Source of the DNA: JACNLC01 sp964607375
GTDB lineage: Bacteria > Fidelibacterota > Marinisomatia > SCGC-AAA003-L08 > JACNLC01
Reading direction: 5' to 3'
DNA: 15,952 nucleotides
Assembly: GCA_964607375.1 (NCBI GenBank)
Contig: CAZSJY010000044.1
Location: 1-15,952 of the forward strand
Of this stretch, positions 14,644-15,952 are shown piece after piece. The notes under the pieces were generated by a model that was given only the letters and a program-made list of their open reading frames with translations, did not search any database and was not told the origin of the DNA. Positions within the stretch are counted from its first letter, which is position 1. Every line of letters begins with the position of its first letter. Made by a program: the position numbers and the translations under genes.

Positions 14644-15952
14644 TCAAAATTTATATTGAAAAGTAGTTACTAAATTAAAATTAGATTCTAAAACAGTGTC
14701 ATAATCAGGTCGATCATCATCTTCTACAGGAAAAATGTCAGGATAATTGTATGAGTTAGTATGATAAGCTCCAGCTATATCAACTGTAAGCTTTCCGAAT
14801 GTTTTTCCAGTCCCGAAAGTAAACACACTTTCCGGTTGAATATTTTGAAACGGTGAATTGCTAAAAATAAATCCTGCACGAACAGGGATTTCATTCAAAG
14901 CCACATATTCAAATCCCATTTTCAACTTAGTAATATTATTTAATTCATATCCATTTAACTTATTCGATGTATATATTCTGTTAATCTCAAATGAAATAGA
15001 CATCGGAACAGTGTCTTTAAATCTATATCCAAATCCTAGGTTTATTATTGAAGGTTTGGTATAATTTAATCCTTCAATAATATATTGAACTGAATAATCT
15101 GAATCTTGCTCAATATAAATTGGTAATCCAACAGAATCTGATACTTGAACCGTTGAATTAGTAGGTGTTTGTAATATCATATCAGACTCATATCCAAAAA
15201 TAAGATTTAATCCTAATAGATTGAAGTCGGTACTTAATGAAAAGAATTTCCCTTTTGGAATTTCCAGTTTATTATTGACTTTATTTACTAAAGAAAGGTT
15301 TGTAACATCAGCAGATAAGGAATCAGTATAAAATTTTTCAGTTAATTCTGACCCTATCACATTATGTAAAGTAAAGCCGAAGTTAATAGACGAAAATGTT
15401 TGAGGTGGAGAAACTCCAATACCTCCTCCAAAAGAAACAAGATTCAATGTTCCTCCAGTCTCAAAAATATGATATCCAACCAACGGGTCTTTAATGCCAT
15501 TTTCACCATCTTCCAAATTTAAACTTCCTCTTACTTCTTCTTCATATTTATAATCGAACGAAGTTAATGGTCCGTATGATATTCCTAAACCAAAATTAAA
15601 ATCATTAAAGGTTAATTTGTAAACACCACCACCGCGATAATAACTGAAAATTGTGCTATTCTGAACATAATCACCTGATACAAGAAAACCTCCAAAACTG
15701 TCTTTCATATCCATTCCACGCCGTTCAACAATGGAGCTATTTAGAAGATGAAAATCAACACAAAACCCATTCGCTAATGTTGCAGTTTTTGCAGGATTGT
15801 ACAATAAAGTAGAACTTGTTAAATCATTTATTATTTCAGTACTTCCCATAGCAAGAACTCTTGCAGATGAGCCATCAATTTCGTTACCTAAAACTCGATT
15901 GAAAAATGATTGTGCCGTAACAGTTGATACTAATAATATTGTTAATAAAATT
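14644..15952 (-). CDS. PorV/FadL-like outer-membrane protein (partial, 5' end outside window)
   Basis: At least 435 aa; the reading frame runs unbroken to the right edge, so the start lies beyond it. The ATG at 15849 is internal: upstream in the same frame is a signal-peptide core (ILLTILLVSTVTA, then QSFF), followed by a segment with SSARVLAMGS and then LYNPAKTATL. This A-R-x-L-A-M-G-x...NPA pattern is the N-terminal hallmark of the PorV/UPF0164 (FadL-related) outer-membrane barrels of the FCB group. The rest is strand-rich with glycine-aromatic repeats (FGGGIGVSPPQTFSSINFGF; VTTFQYKF at the end, with a terminal Phe). It probably spans the outer membrane as a barrel of about 14 strands. Its stop is 18 bases before the 71-aa gene, suggesting a shared transcript with the symporter. 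Substrate unknown. Confidence 0.87.
   Translation of the reverse strand, partial: ILLTILLVSTVTAQSFFNRVLGNEIDGSSARVLAMGSTEIINDLTSSTLLYNPAKTATLANGFCVDFHLLNSSIVERRGMDMKDSFGGFLVSGDYVQNSTIFSYYRGGGVYKLTFNDFNFGLGISYGPLTSFDYKYEEEVRGSLNLEDGENGIKDPLVGYHIFETGGTLNLVSFGGGIGVSPPQTFSSINFGFTLHNVIGSELTEKFYTDSLSADVTNLSLVNKVNNKLEIPKGKFFSLSTDFNLLGLNLIFGYESDMILQTPTNSTVQVSDSVGLPIYIEQDSDYSVQYIIEGLNYTKPSIINLGFGYRFKDTVPMSISFEINRIYTSNKLNGYELNNITKLKMGFEYVALNEIPVRAGFIFSNSPFQNIQPESVFTFGTGKTFGKLTVDIAGAYHTNSYNYPDIFPVEDDDRPDYDTVLESNFNLVTTFQYKF

Overview
The window is AT-rich and dense with protein genes. It looks like a Gram-negative member of the FCB superphylum, most plausibly Candidatus Neomarinimicrobiota (Marinimicrobia/SAR406). 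The reasons are a Kdo-transferase (WaaA) gene, several signal-peptide-bearing beta-barrel-like outer-membrane proteins, and a secreted enzyme ending in a lamin-tail domain plus a dockerin-like duplicated DxNxDG tail of the kind common in that lineage. The taxon is an inference. I see no rRNA, tRNA, CRISPR array, transposase or phage gene.

Layout. At the left edge a (TG)15 microsatellite sits just upstream of the only plus-strand gene (94-1761), a signal-peptide-bearing, probably outer-membrane protein. Every other gene is on the minus strand. Read in the direction of transcription from the right edge, the first block (15952 to about 6947) is: a PorV/FadL-like outer-membrane protein whose start lies outside the window; a 71-aa two-helix membrane protein; a sodium:solute symporter; a periplasmic or surface protein fusing a 5'-nucleotidase-like metallophosphoesterase fold, with most metal ligands missing, to an intact endonuclease/exonuclease/phosphatase (EEP) domain; a second secreted EEP protein with lamin-tail and dockerin-like domains; a secreted 195-aa protein; a small outer-membrane barrel; and a YtfJ-like thioredoxin-fold protein. 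A strong hairpin plus T-run at 6895-6924 closes this block.

The second block (6886 to 1834) holds a MmcQ/YjbR protein, a GNAT acetyltransferase, a small membrane protein, a nonulosonic-acid synthase of the phosphorylated-substrate (NANS-like) type, a translationally coupled HAD phosphatase with the KDN-9-phosphate phosphatase signature, WaaA, and a DUF3108 periplasmic protein. The last four look like a surface-glycan/lipopolysaccharide operon: synthesis of a nine-carbon 2-keto-3-deoxy acid through its 9-phosphate, next to the enzyme that adds Kdo to lipid A.

Most notable: (1) the tandem EEP paralogues beside a symporter and its small membrane partner, one carrying an apparently inactivated phosphatase fold; (2) the eukaryote-like sialate/KDN-9-phosphate synthase and phosphatase pair next to a WaaA with an altered conserved motif; (3) the dinucleotide tract placed where it could alter expression of a surface protein. 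No defence or mobile system is visible.
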